Positions 52,775-61,247 of a stretch of DNA of 64,000 bases are shown in pieces; position 1 is the first letter of the stretch; the number at the start of each line of letters is the position of its first letter. A program made the position numbers and the translations under genes. The DNA comes from Nitrosopumilus sp. (GTDB lineage: Archaea > Thermoproteota > Nitrososphaeria > Nitrososphaerales > Nitrosopumilaceae). The notes under the pieces were generated by a model that made no database searches, was not told the origin of the DNA, and saw nothing but the letters and a program-made list of their open reading frames with translations. The stretch spans positions 62,001 to 126,000 of the forward strand of contig NZ_JAILWC010000003.1 of NCBI RefSeq assembly GCF_025699125.1. Direction: 5' to 3'.

Positions 52775-53859
52775 AAACTTTTTCGTATAGCATCATTAAC
52801 TTCTTCGCTTAGATTTAGCTTTTCTCTAATAGGAGAAATCACTTTAACCAAATAATTTCCAACTGTTTGTTTCAAATCTCCTGGATGAAGTTTCTTTTCA
52901 GCAAAATCTGTTTCTAGTTGTTCATAATCAGTATATGATACATTTCCACCGAATTTTTCAGGTCTCTCTACTTTTATTTCATCAAAATCATGAAAGATTA
53001 CAGTTCTTGCAATCTCTAGCAATGGGTTATTTTCAATATTTGCTTCTTCACACCATGCCTTGCTAATCTTTTTCATAATTTCATCATCTGTATTATGAAT
53101 AAAGATACCTGAATTTGGATCAGATTTGCTCATTTTGCCTAATATTTGAGAATCACTTGTATCTGCAGGTTTTGAAAGTCCAGGCAATAGCTTATGATGT
53201 ATTGCGACAGGAACTTTCCATTTCATTTTAGGAAAAATCTCTCGAACTAACATGTGGATTTTTCTTTGATCCATTCCGGCATGAGCAATGTCTACATCCA
53301 ATGAGTGAATATCTACTGCTTGCATTGCAGGGTATAGTAATTTGGCCAAGTCAATTTTTTTATCATCTTCTGAACGTCCCATAATTGTAAGAGTTCTCAT
53401 AGTTCTTGCAATTGACATATGTTTTGTAAATTTCACAAGTTCAGACCAGTATTCAGCTTTTTCTTCATACAATTTTGAACCTAAAACAATTTCTGCTTCT
53501 GGACAAACTAACTTGAATGCATCTTGATAATATTTTGAAACTTTTGATATTGTTTCCCAATCTCCACCTAACTTATCATTAATCAACGTGTGCCAATCTG
53601 CAAGAAATACTGTGCATTTAACACCTGCTTTAACAAAGTCATTAATTTTGAAACCTGTACTGATTAAACTACCAAGGTGTAAGAAACCAGATATTTCAAG
53701 GCCAATGTAATGTTTTGGTGATGAATTTGATTTGAATAATTCAATTAACTCATCATGAGTTACTACCTCTTCGGTTGGTGGTCGTTCAATCAGATCTACT
53801 TTTTCTGTAATATCCAAATCAAAACAACTTTTATGATCTAAACGTATAAAGTTATTCAA
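52771..53859 (-). CDS. tyrS: Tyrosyl-tRNA synthetase, archaeal type
   Basis: The 362-residue class I synthetase has the HIGH-type HLGS (61-64), GKMSKSDPNSGIF with KMSKS (about 244-248), and TyrRS-type PAMQAVDIHSLDVDIAHAGMDQRKIHML. It is archaeal/eukaryotic in length and lacks an S4 domain. It charges tRNA-Tyr. It is convergent with cbiH with a 4-bp overlap. Confidence 0.94.
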   Translation of the reverse strand: MNNFIRLDHKSCFDLDITEKVDLIERPPTEEVVTHDELIELFKSNSSPKHYIGLEISGFLHLGSLISTGFKINDFVKAGVKCTVFLADWHTLINDKLGGDWETISKVSKYYQDAFKLVCPEAEIVLGSKLYEEKAEYWSELVKFTKHMSIARTMRTLTIMGRSEDDKKIDLAKLLYPAMQAVDIHSLDVDIAHAGMDQRKIHMLVREIFPKMKWKVPVAIHHKLLPGLSKPADTSDSQILGKMSKSDPNSGIFIHNTDDEIMKKISKAWCEEANIENNPLLEIARTVIFHDFDEIKVERPEKFGGNVSYTDYEQLETDFAEKKLHPGDLKQTVGNYLVKVISPIREKLNLSEEVNDAIRKSF

Positions 53860-53897
53860 AAATTCTAGATGAATTTAGAAACTTTGAATATGGGGCA

Positions 53898-54122
53898 ATG
53901 TCTATTCTCTTTATGACTCTTGAAGATGGATTAAATTTGATAGAAAATTACAAGAAAGCACTTCAAAAATTTCTAGATACATTACCTGAACAATCTGTCC
54001 AATTAGGCTCAGAAATGATCCAAACTCTTACAATGAATTCTAAAAATGAAATGAAAAACTTGGACGCTATTGAAAAAGCATTAAAAAAACCACCACAATA
54101 CGAATCTGGTTTATCAGAATAA
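53898..54122 (+). CDS. Small helical protein, unknown
   Basis: The 74-residue protein is mostly amphipathic helix (DGLNLIENYKKALQKFLDTL; MNSKNEMKNLDAIEKALKK). No motif is recognised. It is divergent from tyrS with 38 bp between the starts. An alternative start is MTLEDG at 53913. Confidence 0.5.
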   Translation: MSILFMTLEDGLNLIENYKKALQKFLDTLPEQSVQLGSEMIQTLTMNSKNEMKNLDAIEKALKKPPQYESGLSE

Positions 54123-54133
54123 TTTTCAAAATT

Positions 54134-54322
54134 TTATTTGCAATTCTTTTTGTGTTTTCTTAATTCCTCTTGAGTATCAAATTCAGTTCCACATATTCTG
54201 CATTTTTCTTTTTTCTTATTGTGTGCCTTTTCATGATGTTTCTTTAATCTTTCAGAATCAGAAAGAACTGTTCCACACTTTTTACATTTTAATTCATTAC
54301 TACTAGATCCAAATAACCCCAT
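54134..54322 (-). CDS. Two-finger C2H2-type zinc protein
   Basis: The 62-residue form has two C2H2-type fingers, CKKCGTVLSDSERLKKHHEKAH (CxxC...HxxxxH, split here to CKKC and HHEKAH) and CRICGTEFDTQEELRKHKKNC (ending C instead of His). Starting at the ATG 54322 gives MGLFGSSSNELKC, better than the GTG at 54337. Archaeal C2H2 proteins are few and their partners unknown. Confidence 0.75.
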   Translation of the reverse strand: MGLFGSSSNELKCKKCGTVLSDSERLKKHHEKAHNKKKEKCRICGTEFDTQEELRKHKKNCK

Positions 54323-54376
54323 GTAGAAAGTATTCACGCATACTAGAAATAGTTTTTTTGAATAATGTTGAATTGT

Positions 54377-54952
54377 CTACTCTACTTCAGATACATCCAG
54401 GCTTTTTCTAGGCTTTGTACTAAGATAAAATGCATGGGTACTGATAATAAACGCTGCAAGAAATACCTTAGTTGCAAAAACCAAATTCCACGGTCTGTCA
54501 GGATCTGGATATGCAACTGATAATCTATCTATATCTGGAACCATCCCATCGATAATTCCTGCTGTCATTTGTGCATTTAATACTGTAAAATTGTATATTA
54601 CCTCATAAAGTGTAATGATTGAAAAACCTAGTAACATTAACTGAAGCAACGCCATCTTTATTCCAACAATTTTATTTCCTGCAGTTCTCCTCCAACCTAT
54701 TCTTGAAACACAATACCATCCAATAATTGTAGAAAAAAATATCCATGTAGATACTCTTGCAAAATTTTCAAATGGAATTGTCGTATTGTGAATAGCTTCT
54801 CCCATCACATAGGTTCCATTTTCTATCCATTCTATCATAGTAACATATACGCCAAAAGCAAGAGATGACAACATTATGAATCCACAAATATAGAAAATAT
54901 ACAGATAAACTTTGTAGCCTGAATCTGTTTTTTCAAGATGACGTGGTTTCAT
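54377..54952 (-). CDS. Four-helix membrane protein, unknown
   Basis: The 191-residue protein has TM segments at about 17-38, 68-83, 100-122 and 157-177, with a cytoplasmic N terminus (KPRHLEKTDSG) and an extracytoplasmic loop after helix 3. No motif is recognised. It has a charged end (KPRKSLDVSEVE). It is divergent from the DegT gene, with 82 bp between. Confidence 0.6.
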   Translation of the reverse strand: MKPRHLEKTDSGYKVYLYIFYICGFIMLSSLAFGVYVTMIEWIENGTYVMGEAIHNTTIPFENFARVSTWIFFSTIIGWYCVSRIGWRRTAGNKIVGIKMALLQLMLLGFSIITLYEVIYNFTVLNAQMTAGIIDGMVPDIDRLSVAYPDPDRPWNLVFATKVFLAAFIISTHAFYLSTKPRKSLDVSEVE

Positions 54953-55034
54953 AATGCCGTTTGCAAAATTTTGAAATATAAAAATTCATGTTTCATCGAT
55001 GAGATTTATAGACTAGTTATAAACAGCATTACTG

Positions 55035-56117
55035 TTGAAGATTGCAATTAACATCCCAATCGTAGGCAAAGAAGAGATATCTGCTGTTACTAATATTCTG
55101 AAAAATGGTGCTTTAACCTCCTCTGCTAGTCAGGGTGGAAAACATGTTCAAGACTTTGAAAGAACTGCGGCTTCTTTTGTTAAATCAAAATATGCTATAG
55201 CAGTAAATTCAGGAACAGCTGCACTACAAGCCGCTTTACACGCATTAGATATTAAAAAAGGAGACGAAGTTTTAGTTCCGTCATTTACCTTTGTTGCTAC
55301 CGCAAATGCTGTTATTTCAACTGGAGCTAAACCTGTTTTTGTTGATATTTTAAAAGAAAATTATACAATTAATCCAGATGATTTAGAAAAAAAGATTAAC
55401 AAAAAAACTCGTGCTATTATCCCGGTGCATCTATATGGAAATGCAGCACATGTGGAAAGACTTTCTGAAATTTCTAAAAAGCATAATCTTCCAATCATTG
55501 AAGATTCTGCACAATCATTAGGAACAACTTACAAGGGAAAACATACCGGTACTTTCTTTGAAATGGGTTGTTATAGCATGTATCCTGCAAAGGTAATGAC
55601 TTCAGGCGAAGGTGGATTTGTTGTCACTAATAATAAAAAACTTCGAGATAAGTTATTGATGATTAGAAATCATGGAATGGTTCATGGATATGATACTAGA
55701 ATCTTTGGACTAAACTTACGATTACCTGAAATTAATGCCGCAATTGCAACTGTTCAAATGAAAAAACTTCCAAACTTTTTAAAATCCAGAAAAAAAAATG
55801 CAGAACTATTATCAAAATTGATCTCTGATCTAAAACTTGTACTTCCTAAGCAAAGAAAAAATGAAAATGTAAATTGGTATCTTTATACAATTGCTATTGA
55901 AAAACGTGATGAAATTTTGAAAAAACTCAATGAAAAAGGAATTGGCGCTGCATCTTATTATCCAATACCAGTTCACAAAACTCCATTTTACAAGCTAAAA
56001 ACTAAACTTCCTGTTACAGATTGGGCTGCCTCACATGTGCTTTCTTTACCTATTCATCCGGGCGTAACTCAAAAAAATATTGAATTCATTGCAAAAACAC
56101 TGCATGAAATACTATGA
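55035..56117 (+). CDS. DegT/DnrJ/EryC1/StrS-family aminotransferase
   Basis: The 360-residue PLP enzyme has VNSGTAALQAALHAL (58-72), PSFTFVATANAV, EDSAQSLGTTYKGK and the PLP lysine in SMYPAKVMTSGEGG. These enzymes transaminate keto sugars for surface polysaccharides, or carry other roles. The start is TTG. The end overlaps the MtrA-like gene by 4 bp (ATGA), an unexpected partner. Confidence 0.92.
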   Translation: MKIAINIPIVGKEEISAVTNILKNGALTSSASQGGKHVQDFERTAASFVKSKYAIAVNSGTAALQAALHALDIKKGDEVLVPSFTFVATANAVISTGAKPVFVDILKENYTINPDDLEKKINKKTRAIIPVHLYGNAAHVERLSEISKKHNLPIIEDSAQSLGTTYKGKHTGTFFEMGCYSMYPAKVMTSGEGGFVVTNNKKLRDKLLMIRNHGMVHGYDTRIFGLNLRLPEINAAIATVQMKKLPNFLKSRKKNAELLSKLISDLKLVLPKQRKNENVNWYLYTIAIEKRDEILKKLNEKGIGAASYYPIPVHKTPFYKLKTKLPVTDWAASHVLSLPIHPGVTQKNIEFIAKTLHEIL

Positions 56118-56590
56118 ATGCTATAGGCGAAATAATCGGAGAACTCTGCAAGGCTATTTTGCCTATACCTGAAGAATATTTCACTGGAAATCCTAACTCA
56201 TCTATAGCAATTTGCACTCTTTCTAGCATAGATTTACTCAAAAAATTTTCCAATTCTGAAATACTAGATGATGTTGCTATAGTAGGACGTCTGTTATCTG
56301 AAAATAAAGGAATTGATTCAATCATTGAATATGTAAATAATAATCAAAAAATTAAAACCATTATAGTTTGTGGAAAAGAAGTTTGGGGTCATAAATCTGG
56401 AGATTCATTATTTCAATTACATAAAAATGGAATTGATAAAAATTTTAAGATAATTAATTCTTCTAGTCCTGATCCATATCTTACAGTTTCTGAATCTAAA
56501 ATAAAATATTTTCAAAATAATGTTAAACTTGTAAATTTAATTAACGAAACTGATTATGAAACAATTCTAGCCAAAATCAGATTCTTCTAG
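56114..56590 (+). CDS. Orphan MtrA-like corrinoid-binding domain protein
   Basis: The 158-residue protein matches the soluble part of tetrahydromethanopterin S-methyltransferase subunit A: IVCGKEVWGHKSGDSLFQLH (His93 is the cobalt ligand in MtrA) and KIINSSSPDPYL. The C-terminal membrane helix of methanogen MtrA is missing. In methanogens MtrA moves a methyl group on cobamide; no other mtr genes are here, so the role in this organism is unknown. Its start overlaps the DegT stop. Confidence 0.8.
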   Translation: MNAIGEIIGELCKAILPIPEEYFTGNPNSSIAICTLSSIDLLKKFSNSEILDDVAIVGRLLSENKGIDSIIEYVNNNQKIKTIIVCGKEVWGHKSGDSLFQLHKNGIDKNFKIINSSSPDPYLTVSESKIKYFQNNVKLVNLINETDYETILAKIRFF

Positions 56591-56934
56591 TAACCATTCC
56601 TCTGCCTTTCTCTATTGATTTCATTTTTCTTTTTGTATTCATCCACAATATCGTCTGGTGTAAGATTGAGTTCAAGTGATGCTTGAACAACAAAATGCCA
56701 TATGTCAATTAATTCTTCTCTAGCTTCAGCTTCGTTAAATTGTGTTGGTGTTTTCCACCATTTCCAATTTGTAGTTCTTTGCAGCTCTACTGCTTCATGC
56801 ATAATTGCAGTACATAATACAGAAACTCTTCCTTCGGAATCTTTTGGATATCTATCTAAATTCATCATTTCAGATAGCCCTTTTTGAAGTTTGAATATTG
56901 TATCTAATCTGTCTTCAGACATTTCTTGTGTCAA
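56587..56934 (-). CDS. dUTPase/MazG-like all-alpha NTP pyrophosphohydrolase
   Basis: The 115-residue protein has MHEAVELQRTTNWKWWK (E-x2-E helix) and AREELIDIWHFVVQASLEL (E-E-x2-D helix), followed by KKNEINRERQRNGY, the pattern of dimeric dUTPases/MazG. It removes pyrophosphate from dUTP or damaged dNTPs. It is convergent with the MtrA-like gene with a 4-bp overlap. Confidence 0.85.
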   Translation of the reverse strand: MTQEMSEDRLDTIFKLQKGLSEMMNLDRYPKDSEGRVSVLCTAIMHEAVELQRTTNWKWWKTPTQFNEAEAREELIDIWHFVVQASLELNLTPDDIVDEYKKKNEINRERQRNGY

Positions 56935-56973
56935 GGATAAATTAATTTGAGAAATTATTGAACTTAAGTCTTT

Positions 56974-57873
56974 TTAGAAGCGGATCATTTTTTCATAAAT
57001 TTTGACTCGTTTTGAAATATCCTCATTTTTGATCTTAAGTAATCCATCTAAACCATATTTTTCAACTGCAAAAGATCCTAATACATTTCCATAAACAACT
57101 GCTTTTTTTATTTCAGACATGCTAGTTGATTTCTTGCTTGCAAGATATCCTATCATTGCCCCTGCAAATGAATCTCCTGCTCCTGTAGGATCTACTACAT
57201 CTTCTAATGAAAAACCTGCTGTTGGAAAAATCACATCATCATAAAACATCAAGGATCCATGCTCACCTTTTTTGATAATTACGTATTTTGCTCCCCAACT
57301 CATCATTTTTTTTGCACATTTAATCAAGTTGAATTCTTTAGTAAGGAGTTTAGCCTCTTCATCATTAATTACTACTGCATCAACAGCTTTTATCATTTTG
57401 ATGACTGCATCTCGCTTGGTCGAAATCCAAAAATCTATAGTATCACACATTGAAAATTTTACTTTATCAAATTCTTTGATTAGTGATGTATTTTGTTCAG
57501 GATCATTATTTGCTAGATATACAAATTGAGATTTTCTATAATCTTCAGGTACAGCTGGTTTAAAGTCAGCTAATACATTTAATTCTGTTTTTAAAGTTGA
57601 TCTAGTACTTAGTGTGTTATCATAACTTCCATCATAGCGAAACGTTTTACCTTCTTTGATAGTAAATCCTTGTAAATCCAAACGTTTGGATAAAATATCG
57701 TGGTGTCGTTTTGGAAAATCTTTACCAACTACTGCAATCAATCCTGTCTTTACAAAATTACTAGCTGAGATTGCAGCAAAAGTTGCTGCACCACCTAAAA
57801 CATTTTTCAACGTTTTTTTTGGAGTTCTAATTGTATCTAATGCTGTAGAACCAAAAACAGTAAGCATTAACAA
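56974..57873 (-). CDS. PfkB-family sugar or nucleoside kinase
   Basis: The 299-residue protein has GGAATFAAISASNF (29-42) and the C-terminal PfkB signature VVDPTGAGDSFAGAMIGYLAS with the anion hole GAGD and catalytic Asp. Relatives phosphorylate ribose, adenosine, fructose and others. The substrate is unknown; the N-terminal FGSTALDTIRTPKKT resembles the archaeal nucleoside-kinase subgroup. Start ATG 57873 or 57867. Confidence 0.88.
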   Translation of the reverse strand: MLMLTVFGSTALDTIRTPKKTLKNVLGGAATFAAISASNFVKTGLIAVVGKDFPKRHHDILSKRLDLQGFTIKEGKTFRYDGSYDNTLSTRSTLKTELNVLADFKPAVPEDYRKSQFVYLANNDPEQNTSLIKEFDKVKFSMCDTIDFWISTKRDAVIKMIKAVDAVVINDEEAKLLTKEFNLIKCAKKMMSWGAKYVIIKKGEHGSLMFYDDVIFPTAGFSLEDVVDPTGAGDSFAGAMIGYLASKKSTSMSEIKKAVVYGNVLGSFAVEKYGLDGLLKIKNEDISKRVKIYEKMIRF

Positions 57874-57878
57874 AGAAA

Positions 57879-58331
57879 TTAATTTTGATGTATAAATTCT
57901 CTTGCTTGTTCTTCTGTTGGATAATAAACAAATGGGACATCAATAGATGTTATCCATAAATCATATTTTGTAATGCCAGTAATTTTTACTGATTCAGATT
58001 CTGCATTATCATTTGAATCTGTATGGAATGTGCCTTTTACATGACTACTATCTAATGGATACAATGTGAATGACTCTAGTTTACCTTTTCCTATCATTTC
58101 TTCATTTGAAATAACAAAGAATTCTGTTTCACCTGCAGTCATAATTAATAATGATGGATTCTTAAATTCTAATTCTATGTTATAGTTTGAAGTCTCATCA
58201 TTTTGGTGTAATAATTCACTCTGAGAAACACTTACTCCTATTTGTGATGCAGAAGCATACTGTGAATATCCAAAAATACTCATTCCTAATACAAAGAGCA
58301 CAAATAAACCGCCTTTTTTGGATGATTTCAT
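57879..58331 (-). CDS. Small exported protein, unknown
   Basis: The 150-residue protein has a signal peptide (9-28, SKKGGLFVLFVLGMSIFGYS) and a mature beta-rich domain (SNYNIELEFKNPSLLIMTAG; FFVISNEEMIGKGKLESF). No cysteine and no anchor is visible. It precedes the PfkB gene by 5 bp and may share its transcript. Confidence 0.6.
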   Translation of the reverse strand: MKSSKKGGLFVLFVLGMSIFGYSQYASASQIGVSVSQSELLHQNDETSNYNIELEFKNPSLLIMTAGETEFFVISNEEMIGKGKLESFTLYPLDSSHVKGTFHTDSNDNAESESVKITGITKYDLWITSIDVPFVYYPTEEQAREFIHQN

Positions 58332-58459
58332 GACTAGTAATTACAAAATTGCATTTTAACTAAAAAGGGAAAAAATACCAATAAATTGTGTAAAAGTTTT
58401 GATCTAATCTTTAAGCTCCTTAGAGCTAACAGAATAAATCAAAATTAAACGATAATTTT

Positions 58460-58948
58460 TTGTTGGCTAGAATTAAAGTAAAGATAGGTGAAAACGAAAT
58501 TGAAGTCGATTCTAGAGATTTTTATGTTGATAATCAAACTTTAGGTGAAATAATTAACAGTATTTCAAATCATTTACCAGAAAACCAGGCAAAAATTGTT
58601 TACGAAACAGAACCAATTCCAAAATCATCTGAAATCAAACAAGATAGTCAATATGGTTTAGAATATTTGGATAATGCTGAAGTAAGTGAACCAGAATTTG
58701 ATGAACCACAATACATTACTTCTAATGAAATCAAATCAAAATTAAGAATTTTAGAAACAAGTCGATTTTTTGATTCCCCAAGAACAGTGACCGAAACTGT
58801 TCAACAACTTAGAGAATATGGTTGGTCTGCTAGTCCTTTGGATGTCTCAAAAGCCTTGGCCAAGATGGCATCAAACAAAGAAATTATGAAAAATTCTTAT
58901 GAAAATAGAACTCATTACTTTGTTGAAGAAACATTAGTTGCTAACTAG
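58460..58948 (+). CDS. Possible winged-helix protein, unknown
   Basis: The 162-residue protein has an N-terminal beta/alpha part (IKVKIGENEIEVDSRDFYVD), an acidic linker (70-90) and a C-terminal region, ITSNEIKSKLRILETSRFFD then TETVQQLREYGWSASPLDVS, which looks like a wHTH that senses phase of helices. The start is TTG. It is convergent with the zinc-ribbon gene and overlaps it by 8 bp. Confidence 0.55.
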   Translation: MLARIKVKIGENEIEVDSRDFYVDNQTLGEIINSISNHLPENQAKIVYETEPIPKSSEIKQDSQYGLEYLDNAEVSEPEFDEPQYITSNEIKSKLRILETSRFFDSPRTVTETVQQLREYGWSASPLDVSKALAKMASNKEIMKNSYENRTHYFVEETLVAN

Positions 58949-59129
58949 AATAATCACATTTTTCACAAATTGAAAAAGTTTCGCCATCTAAGTGATCAAA
59001 ATGTGTATTACACTGATTGCATGTATGATGCATATCAAAATACCCATCCTTCTCAGTTTCACCTATTCTGTTAGATTCAAGATCAGTACCATTACATTTT
59101 ATGCAATGACAGCCACATTCGATTTTCAT
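58941..59129 (-). CDS. Zinc-binding miniprotein
   Basis: The 62-residue form starts MKIECGCHCIKC and has C-x-C-x-C-x2-C, then HTCNQCNTHF and ICEKCDYSS: five CxxC/CxC knuckles, likely two zinc sites. The annotated frame extends upstream to 59168 but MKIECGC is the better start, as the extra 13 residues overlap the opposite gene's promoter. Divergent zinc-ribbon gene starts 17 bp away. Confidence 0.6.
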   Translation of the reverse strand: MKIECGCHCIKCNGTDLESNRIGETEKDGYFDMHHTCNQCNTHFDHLDGETFSICEKCDYSS

Positions 59130-59146
59130 CCGATATTCATGTATAT

Positions 59147-59323
59147 ATGAAATACCTATACAAATCATTGGAAAAGAAAAGAGAAATTCCTATAGAAATT
59201 GATGATCATTTCAAGCTTTTTGGAAAAGAACCGTGGGAAGTAGATTACGGTGAAAAATGCCCGGTTTGTGAGGTTAGAATCGATGAATATGGTTTTTGTT
59301 CATGTGGTTCTAGCGGAGATTAA
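59147..59323 (+). CDS. 58-aa zinc-ribbon miniprotein
   Basis: This complete frame runs from ATG (59147-59149) to TAA (59321-59323) and encodes MKYLYKSLEKKREIPIEIDD, LFGKEPWEVDYGEKCPVCEV and DEYGFCSCGSSGD (split). CPVC...CSC is a zinc ribbon; the ACDD-like helix in front may bind a partner. It overlaps the convergent gene at 59310 by 14 bp, which explains why it is easy to miss. Divergent from 58941. Confidence 0.65.
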   Translation: MKYLYKSLEKKREIPIEIDDHFKLFGKEPWEVDYGEKCPVCEVRIDEYGFCSCGSSGD

Positions 59324-60206
59324 CTTTTCTAATTAATGGAGCAATAACAATTATCAAGAATCCTATTGCCAATGGAGCTATTATTGGAAATTCAGGAACC
59401 ACAGTAGTTCCAATAATTGTCACTTCTCCTGTAGTTTCAGGTCTTATGTTAAGCCATACATGAGTTCCATTGTTGATATATTGATTAAAGTAAATTTTTT
59501 CATCATCAAGAAATACTGCATATGGTCCCCATAACAATTCTAATGGGATTATTGTAGTAACAAACCTATTCTTTTCAGAAACATCAAATGTAATGCTCTT
59601 TGTTGGTTGATCAAAAACAAATTCGTCTATATTTGAATGACTTCTAATCTCTACAAGAAATTCTTTATCTTCCCATTTTATGTTTTGATAAATTTTTGGT
59701 TCATTAATGGAATATTCCAAAATCATTTGACATCCATGACATGTTATCCCTTTTTTTTCATCAAGATATACTGGTCTTTCATTTGCAAATATCAAGTCAG
59801 CTTCTTCAGGTAAAATAAAAGAAGTTGTTTCAAGATATCTAAAACTCCATGTCCATACATTATCTTTTTTAGAAATTGCATGATCAAGATCATACTCTAC
59901 AATAGAATTATTATCAGATGGAAAAATCAATATTCCTGCATTATTACCAATGACAGAGAATTGTTTTTCTTCTCCTTTTTCATTTGTTACTGATAAATTT
60001 GAAACTGTTCCGTAAATTAACTCAACTTGTTTTGGCAAATCGGTTTTACTGACAACATGCTTCACATGCACATCTCCTACTGAATTTATTACTATTTCAA
60101 CAGATTTTTGTGAGGCTTTTTCACCAAACGAAATTTGAGCGTCAATTGTAGGAATAATTGAAATTATTAATAAAATTACTAAAAATCCAAAGATCTTGCT
60201 ATTCAT
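59310..60206 (-). CDS. Exported protein with C-terminal membrane anchor, unknown
   Basis: The 298-residue protein has a signal peptide (5-22), a large beta-rich extracytoplasmic domain with one CHGC motif (ITCHGCQMIL, about 154-163) and a C-terminal TM helix (270-290, FPIIAPLAIGFLIIVIAPL) followed by IRKVNLR. The ending EFP-IIAPLAIGF... resembles archaeal sorting-type PEF/PGF C termini. CHGC could bind metal or heme-like groups. Function unknown. Confidence 0.65.
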   Translation of the reverse strand: MNSKIFGFLVILLIISIIPTIDAQISFGEKASQKSVEIVINSVGDVHVKHVVSKTDLPKQVELIYGTVSNLSVTNEKGEEKQFSVIGNNAGILIFPSDNNSIVEYDLDHAISKKDNVWTWSFRYLETTSFILPEEADLIFANERPVYLDEKKGITCHGCQMILEYSINEPKIYQNIKWEDKEFLVEIRSHSNIDEFVFDQPTKSITFDVSEKNRFVTTIIPLELLWGPYAVFLDDEKIYFNQYINNGTHVWLNIRPETTGEVTIIGTTVVPEFPIIAPLAIGFLIIVIAPLIRKVNLR

Positions 60207-60683
60207 TTATTCCACAGTTACATGAACCATTTGTGCTTTTTCCAAAGGACAATCATTTCCGTCTCTTTGAAGATTCACGATTTTATCTGCAACATCCATG
60301 CCTTCTGTCACTTCTCCAAACACAGTATATTGCCTATCTAAAAATGCACTATCAGTGGTAACAATGAAAAACTGAGAACCCGCACTATCTGGATCTTGTG
60401 ATCTAGCCATAGATACTATGCCTCGTAAATGCGATCTTGAATTAAATTCTGCCTTGATATTATATCCTGGTCCTCCCATTCCCCATGATCCTTTGTTATC
60501 CGTTTTTGTGTTGGGATCTCCTCCTTGTATCATAAATCCCGGAATGACTCTATGAAATAGAGTGCCATCATAGAATCCATCTTTAGCTAATTTTTCAAAA
60601 TTTCTAACTGTCTCAGGTGCTAATTCAGGTAGAAGTTTAAATGCAATCTTTCCAAAATTTGTTTCAATATTTACATTGCTCAA
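60207..60683 (-). CDS. ppiB: Peptidyl-prolyl cis-trans isomerase, cyclophilin type
   Basis: The 158-residue protein has FHRVIPGFMIQGGDPNT (around 43-59), SMARSQDPDSAGSQFFIV and FGEVTEGMDVADKI, all cyclophilin signatures; Arg and Phe/Gln active-site residues are kept. It catalyses proline isomerisation in the cytoplasm. The start is TTG. One-base spacing to the exported-protein gene downstream. Confidence 0.95.
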   Translation of the reverse strand: MSNVNIETNFGKIAFKLLPELAPETVRNFEKLAKDGFYDGTLFHRVIPGFMIQGGDPNTKTDNKGSWGMGGPGYNIKAEFNSRSHLRGIVSMARSQDPDSAGSQFFIVTTDSAFLDRQYTVFGEVTEGMDVADKIVNLQRDGNDCPLEKAQMVHVTVE

Positions 60684-60931
60684 TATGGACTCTTTTATCG
60701 TCTTATCATAAGAGTCTTTTGTGAATTCTGATTTAAAAAATTAATTTAATATTTTAAGTATGTTGGAAAATTCATATCAATCAGTACGTTTTTCGTTGAT
60801 AATTTTTTTAGGTGTGGACTTTGAAAAAAATAATAATTTTTTCAAAACAGAAAATCAGAATTTCTTATATGTTACTTTTTAGAATTTGAAAAGTTATAGT
60901 CTTATATAGAACAATTAAAGTTTAGAATCTG

Positions 60932-61162
60932 TTGAATCGTACAAACCAAAGCACGATAATTAAAGAAGCAATTAATTCTTATCTTGACAAAGGGGTAACG
61001 GACAAACAAGATATCTACACCAAAGTAGTTGATGAACTTGGTGTTCCAAGACCAACTGTAAGAAGAGTTGCAAGAGATCTACGAACTGAACTATTGCAAA
61101 AAATCCAAATCTTACAATCTGATATGCCCAAAGTATCTACAACCTCTGAAGAAGACGAATAA
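60932..61162 (+). CDS. Small HTH DNA-binding protein
   Basis: The 76-residue protein is a single helix-turn-helix: STIIKEAINSYLDKGVTDKQ, DIYTKVVDELGVPRPTVRRV (recognition helix), ARDLRTELLQ. The TATA box CTTATATAG at about 60901-60909 and the TTG start 25-30 nt later make a leaderless gene. Conserved-looking but not tied to a known regulator. Confidence 0.75.
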   Translation: MNRTNQSTIIKEAINSYLDKGVTDKQDIYTKVVDELGVPRPTVRRVARDLRTELLQKIQILQSDMPKVSTTSEEDE

Positions 61163-61189
61163 ATTCGGCTCCTTTTTCTTTTTAATTAT

Positions 61190-61208
61190 AATACCATTTT
61201 GTGGTATT
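61190..61208. promoter_or_regulatory. Inverted repeat AATACCA-N5-TGGTATT
   Basis: Perfect 7-5-7 dyad just upstream of the TATA-like GTTATAAATA (61219-61228) that leads the gene at 61248. It may be an operator, or a hairpin ending the HTH gene transcript (stop at 61162); a T-rich tract precedes but does not follow the dyad. Confidence 0.4.
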
Positions 61209-61247
61209 CAGCATTACTGTTATAAATAATGAATTTTTTAAATCATC

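Noticed and set aside
60760-60882. 40-codon plus-strand frame (MLENSYQSVRFS...) in the gap between cyclophilin and the HTH gene
   Set aside because: Its composition is what AT-rich non-coding DNA gives (N/F/K runs), no promoter or ribosome site fits, and nothing supports conservation.
55024-61221. 13-bp match CAGCATTACTGTT at 55024-55036 and 61209-61221, both near gene starts
   Set aside because: Only two copies, different distances and phases to the starts; length is within chance for this window.
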